From NCBI RefSeq assembly GCF_036345155.1, contig NZ_CP107772.1, forward strand, positions 3,286,001 to 3,350,000: 64,000 bases of DNA, in the 5' to 3' direction. This DNA comes from Streptomyces sp. NBC_00582 (GTDB taxonomy: Bacteria > Actinomycetota > Actinomycetes > Streptomycetales > Streptomycetaceae). The position numbers and the translations under genes are program-made. Below, piece by piece: positions 8,548 through 18,162 of this stretch; positions within the stretch are counted from its first letter, which is position 1; each line of letters opens with the position of its first letter. The notes beneath the pieces were generated by a model. The model was not told the origin of the DNA. It made no database searches and saw only the letters and a program-made list of their open reading frames with translations.

Positions 8548-10089
8548 TTACGGGGTCTTGGTGGCGCGCGGGACCTGTGAGGCCTTGGGCGCCTTGGTCG
8601 CCGGGGTCGGCTTCCAGTCGGGGTGACCGGGCATGGGCGGGGTCCTCTCCCCGTACAGCCAGGCCTGGAAGAAGTCGCCGAGGTCGCGTCCGGAGATCTC
8701 CTCGGCGAGCCGCCGGAAGTCCGCCGTGGTGGCGGTGGAGTCCCTGTGGTCGCGCACCCAGTCCCGCTCGAGCTGTTCGAACGCCTTCACGCCGATCTCC
8801 TGGCGCAGGGCGAACAGGGCGAGGGCGGCCCCGTCGTAGACGTTCGGGCGGAAGATGCTGATCTTCTCGCCGGGGGCGGGCGGCTTGGGGAGCGCAGGGG
8901 GGCCGCCGGCGGCGCGCCAGCGATCGGACGCGCCGTACGCCGCCTTCATGCGCTCCTGAAGGGTGGGGCCGCCCTTCTCCTCGGCGTAGAGGGCCTCGTA
9001 CCAGGTGGCGTGGCCCTCGTTGAGCCAGAGGTCGGACCAGACGCGCGGGCTGACGCTGTCGCCGAACCACTGGTGGGACAGCTCGTGCACCATGATCGAC
9101 TCGATGTACCACTTGGGGTAGCCGGGCTCGGTGAAGAGGTCCTTCTCGAAGAGGGACAGGGTCTGCGTCTCGAGTTCGAAGCCGGTGTCGGCCTCGGCCA
9201 TGAGCACGCCGTAGGTCTCGAAGGGGTAGGGCCCGACCTTGTTCTCCATCCAGGTGATCTGGTCGGGGGTCTTCTTGAGCCAGGGTTCGAGCACCGCTCG
9301 GTCCTTCGTGGGCACCACGTCCCGGACCGGCAGACCGCGCGGGCCGTCGCGGTGCAGGACGGTGGAGCGGCCGATGGAGACCTGGGCGAGCTCGGTGGCC
9401 ATGGGGTGCTGGGTGCGGTACGTCCAGGTGGTCGTCCCGCCGGCGCGTTCGGCGCCGGTGGGCAGCCCGTTGGCGACGGCCGTGTAGTCGTCGGGGGCGG
9501 TGATCCGGATGGTGAACATCGCCTTGTCGGAGGGGTGGTCGTTGCACGGGAACACCAGGTGGGCGACATCGGCCTGGTTGGCCATGGCGAGACCGTCGGC
9601 GGTGCGCACCCAGCCGCCCTCCCGGTCGCCGGGGCCCACCGGATCGCTGGTGTGCCGCACGGTGATCCGCGTCCAGCTTCCCGCGGTCAGCGGGGTTTCG
9701 GGGGTGACGACCAGGTCGTCGCCGGCGCTCTCGAACGTGGCGGGCCTGCCGTTGACCTCGACCGACTCGACCTTGCCCCGCGCGAAGTCGAGGTTGATCC
9801 GGTCCAGGGTCGTGGTGGTCCAGGCGTCGAGGGTGGTGACCGCCTGCAGCGGCTTGCTGTTGGAGCCGGAGTACGTGAAGGAGAGGTCGTACGCCGCGAC
9901 GTCGTAGCCGGGGTTGCCCAGCTGGGGGAAGAGGCGGTCGCCGACGCCGAGCGGTTCCGCCGGGGCGCTCGCCGCGACGAGGCAGACGGAGACGGCTGAG
10001 GCGAGCAGCGCGGACTTCAGCCGACGGGAGGCGGCACGTGGACGGGGAGCCCCGGGGCGCAGCCCCGAGGAGCGGGGGGTGAGCAGCAT
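8548..10089 (-). CDS. Secreted M1-family metallopeptidase
   Basis: 513-residue zinc aminopeptidase-type enzyme. After a basic N-terminus, a hydrophobic signal segment (about residues 25-45) predicts export. The M1 signature is intact: HELSHQWFGD (HEXXH) at about residue 334 and the third zinc ligand in NEGHATWYE about 18 residues later; an upstream exopeptidase-like ETQTL segment occurs at about 300. It is shorter than full-length aminopeptidase N because the C-terminal ERAP-like domain is missing, as in other short Streptomyces M1 proteins. A competing longer frame on the same strand lacks these motifs and is rejected. Lies 183 bases downstream of nothing co-directional except rshA. Confidence 0.92.
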   Translation of the reverse strand: MLLTPRSSGLRPGAPRPRAASRRLKSALLASAVSVCLVAASAPAEPLGVGDRLFPQLGNPGYDVAAYDLSFTYSGSNSKPLQAVTTLDAWTTTTLDRINLDFARGKVESVEVNGRPATFESAGDDLVVTPETPLTAGSWTRITVRHTSDPVGPGDREGGWVRTADGLAMANQADVAHLVFPCNDHPSDKAMFTIRITAPDDYTAVANGLPTGAERAGGTTTWTYRTQHPMATELAQVSIGRSTVLHRDGPRGLPVRDVVPTKDRAVLEPWLKKTPDQITWMENKVGPYPFETYGVLMAEADTGFELETQTLSLFEKDLFTEPGYPKWYIESIMVHELSHQWFGDSVSPRVWSDLWLNEGHATWYEALYAEEKGGPTLQERMKAAYGASDRWRAAGGPPALPKPPAPGEKISIFRPNVYDGAALALFALRQEIGVKAFEQLERDWVRDHRDSTATTADFRRLAEEISGRDLGDFFQAWLYGERTPPMPGHPDWKPTPATKAPKASQVPRATKTP

Positions 10090-10158
10090 GCATCACCGCT
10101 ACCAGCGCTCACCTGCCCTGCGACGGCGACGCGCGCCCGGCCCACCCGAACGGGTGGC

Positions 10159-12375
10159 TCAGGAGGCCGAGGCGTGGTGCTGGGCGCGGCTCACGTCGTA
10201 GACGCCGGGGACGTTCCGCATGGCGCGCATGAGGGTGGGCAGATGGGCCGCGTCGGGGAGCTGGACGGTGTACGTGTGGCGTACGCGCTGCTGGCTCGGG
10301 GGTTCGACGGTCGCGGAGACGATCTCGGCGCCCTCCAGGGCCATGGCCTCCGTGAGGTCGGCGAGCAGATGGGGACGGCCGAACGACTCGGCGACCAGGG
10401 TGACCCGGCACTCGGTGGTGTCGCCCCAGCGCACGTCGACGGCCGCGCGCCCCGCGTCGGTCATGCGGGCCACCGCGGCGCACTCCGCGCGGTGCACGGT
10501 CACCACTCCCCCGCGTACGGCGAAGCCGGTGACCTCGTCGGCCGGTACGGGGGTGCAGCAGCCGGCGAGGCGTACGCCGGCGTCCGGCCGGCCGACGACG
10601 GTGATGGCGGTGTCGGGGCGGGACAGGGGGGTGTCGGCGGTCGGGTCGGGAGCCGGTGCGGGGGCCGGTGTCTCGGTGGCATCGGTCCGTACGGCGGATC
10701 CGGTCCGGCCCTCGGCCGCCTCTCCCGTGTCCTCCTCCGCCGGGGCCGGATGCGTCGCGAGCCAGCGCTGGATGGCGATCCGCGCGGCGGGGGTGTGGGC
10801 GTGCTCCAGCCACTCCCTGGAGGGCTCGGAGGCGGGGTCCTGGCCCATGAGGAGCTGGACGGTGTCGCCGTCCCGCAGCACGGTGCTCAGGGTGGCGAGC
10901 CGGCCGTTGACGCGGGCGCCGATGCAGGCGTGCGCGTCCTCGCCGTACTGCGCGTAGGCGGCGTCGACGCAGGTGGCGCCCTCGGGGAGGCCGAGGGTGC
11001 CGCCGTCGGGGCGGAAGACGGTGATCTCGCGGTCCTGGGCGAGGTCCTCGCGCAGGGTGGACCAGAAGGTGTCGGTGTCGGGCGCGGCCTCCTGCCAGGC
11101 GAGGAGGCGGGAGAGCCAGCCGGGCCGGGTCGGGTCGACCCGCTCCCCGTCGGCGCGCTCCCCGTCGAGCCGGTCCCCGTCCGCCGGGGCGCCCTCGCGG
11201 GTCTGCTCCTCCTGCGGACCGACGTAGGGATTGCCGAGCGCGACGACGCCGGCCTCGGCGACCTTGTGCATCTGGTGGGTGCGGATGAGGACTTCGGCGA
11301 CCTGGCCGTCCTCGCGGGCGACGGCGGTGTGCAGCGACTGGTACAGGTTGAACTTGGGTACGGCGATGAAGTCCTTGAACTCCGAGACGACGGGCGTCAT
11401 ACAGGTGTGCAGTTCACCGAGGACGGCGTAACAGTCCGCGTCCTCGTTGACGAGCACCAGCAGGCGGCCGAAGTCGCAGCCGCGCAGTTGGCCGCGCTTG
11501 CGTGAGACCCGGTGGACGGAGACGAAGTGCCGTGTCCGGATGAGGACTTCGGCCTGGATGCCGGCCTCGCGCAGGACCGCGCGCATGGCGTCGGCGAACT
11601 CGGCGAGGGGGTCGTCCGCACGGGAGGCGTTGTCGACGATCAGCTCGCGGGTGCGCTCGTACTCCTCGGGATGGAGGATCGCGAAGACGAGGTCCTCCAG
11701 CTCGGTCTTGAGGGCCTGGACACCGAGGCGTTCGGCGAGCGGGATGAGGAAGTCCCGGGTGATCTTGGCGATGCGCTCCTGTTTCTCGGGGCGCATCACG
11801 CCGAGGGTGCGCATGTTGTGCAGCCGGTCGGCGAGTTTGATCGACATCACGCGGACGTCGCTGCCGGTGGCGACGAGCATCTTGCGGAAGGTCTCGGGTT
11901 CGGCGGCGGCGCCGTAGTCGACCTTCTCCAGCTTGGTGACGCCGTCGACGAGGTAGCGCACCTCCTCGCCGAACTGCTCGCGCACCTGGTCGAGCGTCAC
12001 ATCGGTGTCCTCGACGGTGTCGTGGAGCAGAGAGGCCGTCAAGGTGGTGGTCTCCGCGCCGAGTTCGGCGAGGATCAGGGTCACGGCGAGCGGGTGGGTG
12101 ATGTACGGCTCGCCGCTCTTGCGCATCTGGCCGCGGTGCGAGGACTCGGCGAGCACATAGGCGCGGCGCAGGGGTTCGAGGTCGGCATCCGGGTGGTGGG
12201 CGCGGTGGGCCTCGACGACATGGCCGATCGCGTCGGGCAGCCGGCCCCGGGAGGGGCTGCCGAGCAGGGCGGCCCGGCCCAGGCGGCGCAGGTCGATCCG
12301 GGGCAGGCTGCGCCTGCGGGGCGTGGCCGGCGCTACCGGGCCCGGCGTCGCAGGGTTCGTGGCCTCCGCACTCAT
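10159..12375 (-). CDS. rshA: RelA/SpoT-family (p)ppGpp enzyme
   Basis: 738-residue stringent-response enzyme, second RelA/SpoT homologue of Streptomyces (RshA type). The start was set at the ATG preceded by GGAGGTG rather than one 17 codons upstream without a ribosome site. Domain order: HD hydrolase (HDTVEDTD near residue 118, DRLHNMRTLG), synthetase (FKDFIAVPKFNLYQSLHT near 330, AEVLIRT), TGS-like domain near 480 and a C-terminal ACT-like domain. Hydrolase residues look intact. In the synthetase the usual RXKD or EXDD charge motif reads EFKD, the AIR motif after the catalytic Asp reads GRLL, and the AAHW segment is replaced by VALG, so synthesis may be weak or differently regulated. This is inference from family alignments. 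Confidence 0.93.
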   Translation of the reverse strand: MSAEATNPATPGPVAPATPRRRSLPRIDLRRLGRAALLGSPSRGRLPDAIGHVVEAHRAHHPDADLEPLRRAYVLAESSHRGQMRKSGEPYITHPLAVTLILAELGAETTTLTASLLHDTVEDTDVTLDQVREQFGEEVRYLVDGVTKLEKVDYGAAAEPETFRKMLVATGSDVRVMSIKLADRLHNMRTLGVMRPEKQERIAKITRDFLIPLAERLGVQALKTELEDLVFAILHPEEYERTRELIVDNASRADDPLAEFADAMRAVLREAGIQAEVLIRTRHFVSVHRVSRKRGQLRGCDFGRLLVLVNEDADCYAVLGELHTCMTPVVSEFKDFIAVPKFNLYQSLHTAVAREDGQVAEVLIRTHQMHKVAEAGVVALGNPYVGPQEEQTREGAPADGDRLDGERADGERVDPTRPGWLSRLLAWQEAAPDTDTFWSTLREDLAQDREITVFRPDGGTLGLPEGATCVDAAYAQYGEDAHACIGARVNGRLATLSTVLRDGDTVQLLMGQDPASEPSREWLEHAHTPAARIAIQRWLATHPAPAEEDTGEAAEGRTGSAVRTDATETPAPAPAPDPTADTPLSRPDTAITVVGRPDAGVRLAGCCTPVPADEVTGFAVRGGVVTVHRAECAAVARMTDAGRAAVDVRWGDTTECRVTLVAESFGRPHLLADLTEAMALEGAEIVSATVEPPSQQRVRHTYTVQLPDAAHLPTLMRAMRNVPGVYDVSRAQHHASAS

Positions 12376-12612
12376 GGGCACCTCCGGCTGCGTGGACCGG
12401 CGGACGGGGTGTCCCAGGGCGGACACGGCTCAGGGGACTGGCAGAGTCCCCCGTCCGGGCCGGTGCTTGATGCTACCGAGCCCATCACGTGCGACTGACC
12501 GCCTCTCGCCGAGCGTGAAACGGATCACCCATTCGAGCGACGATTTGGGGGTTTACGGTTTTGCGCCACCAGAATCAGGACGGGCAGCCATTTCGAATCC
12601 CTGACCGTGCCT

Positions 12613-12651
12613 CAGGTGTGCGGTCGCGCCGTCCACGCCCGCACACACCTG
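12613..12651 (-). terminator. Probable dapF terminator
   Basis: Inverted repeat CAGGTGTGCGG (12613-12623) and CCGCACACACCTG (12639-12651) about 20 bases past the dapF stop on the minus strand. The stem is perfect except for a two-base insertion and lacks a U-run. Confidence 0.6.
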
Positions 12652-12672
12652 CGATACGAAGCCGTCATGGCG

Positions 12673-13542
12673 TCAACGAGCGGCGTTTTCCAGCCACTCG
12701 GGGTCGATCTCGCCTGTGGCGACGATCACTGCGGGTCCGGTCATCTCGATCTCGCCGTCGGGCCGCTCGGTGATCACCAGACGGCCGCCGGGGACGTCCA
12801 CGGTGTATGTGGCCGGGGTCCCGGTGACGGCCGGGTCGGCGCCGTCCCTGCGGGCGGTGGCCACGGCGACGGCACACGCGCCGGTGCCGCAGGAGCGGGT
12901 CTCGCCGGAGCCCCGCTCGTGCACGCGCAGGGCGACGTGCCCAGGGCCGCGGTCGACGACGAACTCGACGTTGACCCCGTCCGGGTAGGCGGAGGCGGGG
13001 CTGAAGGGCGGCGGGCTGTACAGGTCGCCGGCGTGCGCGAGGTCCTCGACGAAGGCGACGGCGTGCGGGTTGCCCATGTTCACGTTCCGCGCGGGCCAGC
13101 TGCGCTCGCCGACGCTCACGGTGACCTCGCCCTCGGGGAGGCGCGCCCGGCCCATGCCGACGGTGATGTCGCCGTCCTTGGCGATGTGCGCGCTCTTGAC
13201 GCCCGCGCGCGTGGCGACGGCGATGTCACCCTCGGGGACGAGTCCCGCGTGCTGGAGGTAGCGGGCGAACACGCGCACGCCGTTGCCGCACATCTCGGCG
13301 ATCGAGCCGTCGCCGTTGCGGTAGTCCATGAACCACTCGGCCTCGGTCGCCATGTCCCGCGCCTCGGGGTGCGCGGCGGAGCGCACGACGTGCAGCAGCC
13401 CGTCACCGCCGATGCCCGCGCGCCGGTCGCACAGGGCGGCGACGGCGGCCGGGGGGAGGTCGACGACGTTCTCCGGGTCCGGGACGATCACGAAGTCGTT
13501 CTCGGTCCCGTGGCCCTTGAGGAAGGCGATCCGCGTGCTCAT
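12673..13542 (-). CDS. dapF: Diaminopimelate epimerase
   Basis: 289-residue cofactor-independent epimerase converting LL- to meso-diaminopimelate in lysine and peptidoglycan synthesis. Both catalytic cysteines are present, in EMCGNGVRVFARYL and RSCGTGACAVAV, and the N-terminal KGHGTENDF motif matches the family. Length is normal. It is 34 bases downstream of the small membrane gene on the same strand and follows miaA and that gene in order, the arrangement conserved in actinobacteria. Confidence 0.97.
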   Translation of the reverse strand: MSTRIAFLKGHGTENDFVIVPDPENVVDLPPAAVAALCDRRAGIGGDGLLHVVRSAAHPEARDMATEAEWFMDYRNGDGSIAEMCGNGVRVFARYLQHAGLVPEGDIAVATRAGVKSAHIAKDGDITVGMGRARLPEGEVTVSVGERSWPARNVNMGNPHAVAFVEDLAHAGDLYSPPPFSPASAYPDGVNVEFVVDRGPGHVALRVHERGSGETRSCGTGACAVAVATARRDGADPAVTGTPATYTVDVPGGRLVITERPDGEIEMTGPAVIVATGEIDPEWLENAAR

Positions 13543-13576
13543 TCCTCGATCGTACGGCGTGGCACCGACAGGCCCG

Positions 13577-14098
13577 TCAGCGCAGGCGGGCGACTCTCCA
13601 CACGGCGAGGACCGCCACCACGGCGACCAGGACGACGTACGCCAGGACGACCCGCCAGTCGGGACGGCGGCCGGAGCCGCGCGCGGGGAGACCGGGCCAC
13701 GTGTAACCCACGCGACGCGCGGCCATCATGCCCCAGCCGGCCGCACAGGAGCAGATCAGCAGCCCCAGCATGGCGATCACGGCCCCGCTGTCGCCGAAGT
13801 CGAAGGCGAGAGGAAACGCGAACATCAGGGAACCGGTCGCGGAGAGGGCGACGATGGGCGCGAGCTGCCAGATCCGCAGGCGGCGCTGCGGGCGCAGCTC
13901 GACCTCGACCTCGGGCCCGCTCGCGAACATCTCCTCGGGCTCGGGACCGTCGTCGGTCACCCCGCCGCCCTGGGTGTCGTCCACCACGTCGGGGTCCACC
14001 GCGTCGGGAAGGGCACGCCCCTCCTCGGGCTCCGGTTCCCCACGCTCCGGGGTGAGGCCCTCGGTGCCTTGTGCGGTGTCACGAGGGCCGGCCTCCAT
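13577..14098 (-). CDS. Three-helix membrane protein of unknown function
   Basis: 173-residue protein starting at an ATG preceded by GGGAGG; longer frames upstream lack a ribosome site. The first about 90 residues are acidic (Glu/Asp/Pro-rich, probably disordered and cytoplasmic). Three hydrophobic segments follow: APIVALSATGSLMFAF, AVIAMLGLLICSCAAGWGMMA and VVLAYVVLVAVVAVLAVW. I do not recognise a family with a known role. It sits between miaA and dapF on the same strand and is probably co-transcribed with them. Confidence 0.75.
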   Translation of the reverse strand: MEAGPRDTAQGTEGLTPERGEPEPEEGRALPDAVDPDVVDDTQGGGVTDDGPEPEEMFASGPEVEVELRPQRRLRIWQLAPIVALSATGSLMFAFPLAFDFGDSGAVIAMLGLLICSCAAGWGMMAARRVGYTWPGLPARGSGRRPDWRVVLAYVVLVAVVAVLAVWRVARLR

Positions 14099-14206
14099 CG
14101 CCACGCGCCCTCCCAACTCGGACTCCACTTGGTCGATCGAAGCTCGATGATGGCACGGCACCGGAGGCACGGACGGCGGCCTGGGCGTCCCGATGCCATG
14201 ACGTGA

Positions 14207-15145
14207 TCAGGCTGTAACCGGTCGTTCCACCAACGCCATCGCGAGCTCCGGAAGTTTGGTGAGATCCGCCGCAGCCCCACTCAACCAGTGCACCCGCGGA
14301 TCGCGCCTGAACCACGAATCCTGACGGCGCGCGAAGCGTTTGGTGGCACGGACGGTCTCGGCCCGCGCCTCGGCGTCCGTGCACGCGCCGGCCAGGGCGG
14401 CGAGGATCTGCTGGTAGCCGAGCGCGCGCGACGCCGTACGCCCCTCGCGCAGGCCCTGCGCCTCCAGTGCGCGCACCTCGTCGACGAGCCCGGCGTCCCA
14501 CATGCGGTCGACACGGCGGGCGATGCGCTCGTCGAGTTCGGGGCGTGCCACGTCGACGCCGATCTGGATCGTGTCGTAGACCGAGTCGTGGCCGGGAAGG
14601 TTGGCGGTGAAGGGCCGGCCGGTGATCTCGATGACCTCCAGGGCGCGGACGATACGGCGGCCGTTGCCGGGCAGGATCGCCTGGGCGGCCTCGGGGTCGG
14701 CGGCGGCCAGCCGGGCGTGCAGGGCGCCGGAGCCGCGCAGGGTGAGCTCCTCCTCGAGGCGGGCGCGGACCACGGGGTCGGTGCCGGGGAACTCCAGGTT
14801 GTCGACGGCGCCGCGGACGTACAGCCCGGAGCCGCCGACGAGGATCGGCCAGCGGCCCTCGGCGAGCAGGGCGTCGATCCGGGCCCGCGCCAGCTTCTGG
14901 TACTCGGCGACGGAGGCGGTGACGGTGACGTCCCAGACGTCCAGGAGGTGGTGCGGTACCCCGGCGCGTTCCTCGGGGGTCAGCTTGGCGGTGCCGATGT
15001 CCATCCCTCGGTACAGCTGCATGGAGTCGGCGTTGACGACCTCGCCGCCGAGTCGCTGGGCCAGGAAGACGCCCAGATCGGACTTTCCGGCCGCGGTCGG
15101 TCCGACGACGGCGATGACGCGGGGGGTGGGGGCTGCGCTGCTCAC
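14207..15145 (-). CDS. miaA: tRNA dimethylallyltransferase
   Basis: 312-residue enzyme adding a dimethylallyl group to N6 of A37 in tRNAs reading UNN codons, supplying the substrate of MiaB. The P-loop GPTAAGKSDLG lies at the N-terminus, NADSMQLYRGMDIGTAK and VGGSGLYVR follow, and KRFARRQDSWFRRDPR is near the C-terminus. Start is a GTG preceded by GGGAG, which gives the normal family length; the open frame extends upstream without motifs. miaA and miaB are both here, 1.4 kb apart. Confidence 0.95.
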   Translation of the reverse strand: MSSAAPTPRVIAVVGPTAAGKSDLGVFLAQRLGGEVVNADSMQLYRGMDIGTAKLTPEERAGVPHHLLDVWDVTVTASVAEYQKLARARIDALLAEGRWPILVGGSGLYVRGAVDNLEFPGTDPVVRARLEEELTLRGSGALHARLAAADPEAAQAILPGNGRRIVRALEVIEITGRPFTANLPGHDSVYDTIQIGVDVARPELDERIARRVDRMWDAGLVDEVRALEAQGLREGRTASRALGYQQILAALAGACTDAEARAETVRATKRFARRQDSWFRRDPRVHWLSGAAADLTKLPELAMALVERPVTA

Positions 15146-15302
15146 CGCACCAGTCTCCCAAACGCCGGGGGCGTGGACGCCGTCGCCCCGGGGCGGGATT
15201 TCGCCCACACGAGTACCGTATGGAGTTGATATGGGTGTTTTTGACACGTTCGGATCCTCAGAGCGGACCCGCGCACGACGAACCCGCGACGGAAGGTGGC
15301 CC

Positions 15303-15575
15303 ATGGGTCTCCTGGACAACCTGAAGGCCCGGCTCGGCCCGGCCAAGGACAAGGTCTCGCACCTCGCGCACCAGCACGGGGACAAGGTCACGCACGGTCT
15401 CGACAAGGCGGCGAAGGTCGTCGACGACAAGACCAAGGGCAAGTACACCGACCGGATCCACACGGGTACCGACAAGGCCAAGGGCGCCATGGACCGGCTC
15501 GCGCACAAGGACGAGCCGCCGGCGGGCGGCGGCGACACGTTCACACCGCCGCGCACGCCTCCGCCGGCCTCCTGA
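15303..15575 (+). CDS. MT0933-like antitoxin-family small protein
   Basis: 90-residue Lys/Asp-rich helical protein beginning MGLLDNLKARLGPAKDKV, with TKGKYTDRI in the middle and a Pro/Gly-rich tail. This matches the MT0933/Rv0909-type antitoxin domain common in actinobacteria. The ATG follows GGAAGG. No toxin gene lies next to it, so a toxin-antitoxin role is uncertain. It is divergent from miaA across 157 bases and convergent with the next gene. Confidence 0.7.
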   Translation: MGLLDNLKARLGPAKDKVSHLAHQHGDKVTHGLDKAAKVVDDKTKGKYTDRIHTGTDKAKGAMDRLAHKDEPPAGGGDTFTPPRTPPPAS

Positions 15576-15590
15576 CCGTCCGGGTGCGTG

Positions 15591-16307
15591 CTAGGACCAG
15601 GCCGCGACCACGTACCCCACGCCGTACGGCGCGTCCTCGTACAGCAGTGAGCCGCTCAGCCCGGCGTTCTCGGCGGCGCCCGCCAGAACCTGCCAGGAGG
15701 TGCGGCCCGCGGCTTTCAGCTCGTGGGCGAGCCCCGCGTCGAGCGCCTTGATCGCCTCCACGTCCGCCGCGCCCAGCGCGCGGGCGACCGCCGCGTCGAA
15801 GGGCGCGGCGCGCTCGTCGAGGTAGCCGGGCGCCTTCAGGGTGCGGCAGGCGCTCCCGTCGCCCATGACGAGCAGCGCGACCCGGTCCGCCCGCGCGCCG
15901 AGTCCCCGGCCGGTCTCGACGCACCGCTCGACGGGGAGCGGTTCGCCGACGCCCAGGCCCTCGACGGGTGCCGCCGACCAGCCGGCCCGCTCCAGCAGCC
16001 AGGCGGCGACGGCGAGCGAGACCGGCAGCTCGCGTGCGGACGGGGCGTCCACACCCGCCCGGCCCAGCCGTACGGCCACCTCCACCCCGAAGCCGCGGAA
16101 CGAGCCGTGGGCGCCCTCGGGGTGCGGACCGCGCCCGGCCTCGTCGGCGGGTCCTACGACGACGAGCCGGTCCGGGCGGGCGGCCGTCAGCACGGCCAGC
16201 GCGTCGGAACAGGCGGCACGCGCCGCGTCCAGCTCGGACGCGGCACCCGCGGCGACCTCGGGCACCAGCAGCGGCGGACAGGGGCAGACGGCAGCGGCGA
16301 CAAGCAT
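15591..16307 (-). CDS. Class III extradiol dioxygenase-fold protein
   Basis: 238-residue protein beginning MLVAAAVCPCPPLLVPEV, with PDRLVVVGPADEAG, GSFRGFGVEV, LLVMGDGSACRTLKAPGYLDERAAPFD and a C-terminal LLYEDAPYGVGYVVAAW. This pattern belongs to the LigB/MEMO-related dioxygenase fold, whose role in Streptomyces is unknown. The start ATG lacks a convincing ribosome site, but the open frame upstream is shadow-like. It is downstream of miaB on the same strand and ends 16 bases from the antitoxin-like gene. Confidence 0.75.
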   Translation of the reverse strand: MLVAAAVCPCPPLLVPEVAAGAASELDAARAACSDALAVLTAARPDRLVVVGPADEAGRGPHPEGAHGSFRGFGVEVAVRLGRAGVDAPSARELPVSLAVAAWLLERAGWSAAPVEGLGVGEPLPVERCVETGRGLGARADRVALLVMGDGSACRTLKAPGYLDERAAPFDAAVARALGAADVEAIKALDAGLAHELKAAGRTSWQVLAGAAENAGLSGSLLYEDAPYGVGYVVAAWS

Positions 16308-16567
16308 GATCGGCAGCGTAACCCCGCGGGTACGCCGGCGGTCAGTCACCGGCGCGGGCAAAAGCACGTCGGCGAGACCGGCCGATGCCTCCGGTGCGGC
16401 CCGGCCGGGTGTCGACGGCCACGCCGAGGAGACCGGCCGCGGCCGCCGGAACGGCCCGGGGCAGAGCGGGCCGCGATGAGTACGCCGTCCGGCTCGGCGC
16501 GGACCACCGGTGGGGCCGGAGGAGCCGTCGGGCGCCCCGGCCACGCCACCCCCGCGTCACCGAGCGG

Positions 16568-18097
16568 TCAGTCGCAGCCGCAGCCGCTTCCCGTGGCCAC
16601 CGGCAGGGGGGCCGGGGCGCCGATCTTCGGGAGGCCCAGCATGACGCCGGTCTGCTGGGTGGCCTTCTCGGTGGTGCGCTTCTCCCAGGCGTCCCCCGCG
16701 CGCGTGCGGCGTACGTCGAGGACGGGGCCCTCGGCGAGGAGGTGGTGCGGGGCGGCGTAGGTGATCTCCACCGTGACGACGTCGCCGGGGCGGACCTCCT
16801 GGTCCGGCTTGGTGAAGTGGACCAGGCGGTTGTCGGGGGCGCGGCCGGAGAGGCGGTGGGTGGCGCCGTCCTTGCGGCCCTCGCCCTCGGCGACCATCAG
16901 CTCCAGGGTGCGGCCGACCTGCTTCTTGTTCTCCTCCCAGGAGATCTCCTCCTGGAGGGCGACGAGACGCTCGTAGCGCGCCTGGACGACCTCCTTGGGG
17001 ATCTGGTTCTCCATGGTCGCGGCCGGGGTGCCGGGGCGCTTGGAGTACTGGAAGGTGAAGGCCTGCGAGAAGCGCGCCTCACGGACGACGTGCAGGGTCT
17101 GCTCGAAGTCCTCCTCGGTCTCGCCGGGGAAGCCCACGATGATGTCGGTGGTGATCGCCGCGTGCGGGATCGCGGCCCGCACCTTCTCGATGATCCCGAG
17201 GTAGCGCTCCTGCCGGTAGGAGCGGCGCATGGCCTTCAGGACCGGGTCGGAGCCGGACTGGAGCGGCATGTGGAGCTGGGGCATGACGTTCGGGGTCTCG
17301 GCCATGGCCGCGATGACGTCGTCGGTGAAGTCGCGGGGGTGGGGCGAGGTGAAGCGGACGCGCTCCAGGCCCTCGATCTTCCCGCAGGCGCGCAGCAGCT
17401 TGCTGAACGCCTCTCGGTCGCCGATGTCGGAGCCGTACGCGTTGACGTTCTGGCCGAGCAGGGTGATCTCGGAGACGCCCTCGCCGACCAGGGCCTCGAT
17501 CTCGGCGAGGATGTCGCCGGTGCGGCGGTCCTTCTCCTTGCCGCGCAGGGCCGGGACGATGCAGAACGTGCAGGTGTTGTTGCAGCCGACGGAGATCGAC
17601 ACCCAGGCCGCGTAGGCGCTCTCGCGGCGCGTCGGCAGCGTGGAGGGGAAGGCCTCCAGGGACTCGGCGATCTCGACCTGGGCCTCTTCCTGCACGCGCG
17701 CGCGTTCCAGCAGGACGGGGAGCTTGCCGATGTTGTGCGTGCCGAAGACGACGTCCACCCAGGGCGCCTTCTTCACGATGGTGTCCTGGTCCTTCTGCGC
17801 GAGGCAGCCGCCGACCGCGATCTGCATGCCGGGGCGGGAGGCCTTCTTCGGCGCGAGGCGGCCGAGGTTGCCGTACAGCCGGTTGTCGGCGTTCTCGCGG
17901 ACCGCGCAGGTGTTGAAGACGACGACGTCCGCGTCCCCGTCGGAGCCCTCGGGGGCGCGCACGTAACCGGCCTCTTCGAGCAGCCCGGACAACCGCTCGC
18001 TGTCGTGGACGTTCATCTGGCACCCGTAGGTGCGGATTTCATAGCTCTTGGGTGCGGGAACGTCCAATGCGAGGCTCCGGTCGCTGCTGCTGGTCAT
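16568..18097 (-). CDS. miaB: tRNA-2-methylthio-N6-dimethylallyladenosine synthase
   Basis: 509-residue radical-SAM methylthiotransferase acting on i6A37 made by MiaA. The N-terminal UPF0004 domain starts at [18 protein letters not shown]; the radical SAM cluster is [12 protein letters not shown] near residue 170; PHPRDFTDD and [18 protein letters not shown] follow; a TRAM domain ends the protein before a short cysteine-containing tail (GSGCGCD). Start ATG is standard. Confidence 0.97.
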   Translation of the reverse strand: MTSSSDRSLALDVPAPKSYEIRTYGCQMNVHDSERLSGLLEEAGYVRAPEGSDGDADVVVFNTCAVRENADNRLYGNLGRLAPKKASRPGMQIAVGGCLAQKDQDTIVKKAPWVDVVFGTHNIGKLPVLLERARVQEEAQVEIAESLEAFPSTLPTRRESAYAAWVSISVGCNNTCTFCIVPALRGKEKDRRTGDILAEIEALVGEGVSEITLLGQNVNAYGSDIGDREAFSKLLRACGKIEGLERVRFTSPHPRDFTDDVIAAMAETPNVMPQLHMPLQSGSDPVLKAMRRSYRQERYLGIIEKVRAAIPHAAITTDIIVGFPGETEEDFEQTLHVVREARFSQAFTFQYSKRPGTPAATMENQIPKEVVQARYERLVALQEEISWEENKKQVGRTLELMVAEGEGRKDGATHRLSGRAPDNRLVHFTKPDQEVRPGDVVTVEITYAAPHHLLAEGPVLDVRRTRAGDAWEKRTTEKATQQTGVMLGLPKIGAPAPLPVATGSGCGCD

Positions 18098-18162
18098 GCC
18101 TCAAGGGTAGGTGCTCGCGCGCGAGCCCCGGCCCGGCCCTCGCACCGTCGCTTCGCCGCCGC

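Noticed and set aside
8501..10096. 531-codon frame overlapping the M1 peptidase on the same strand
   Set aside because: Arg/His/Pro-rich with no domain; the other frame holds HEXXH and the zinc Glu.
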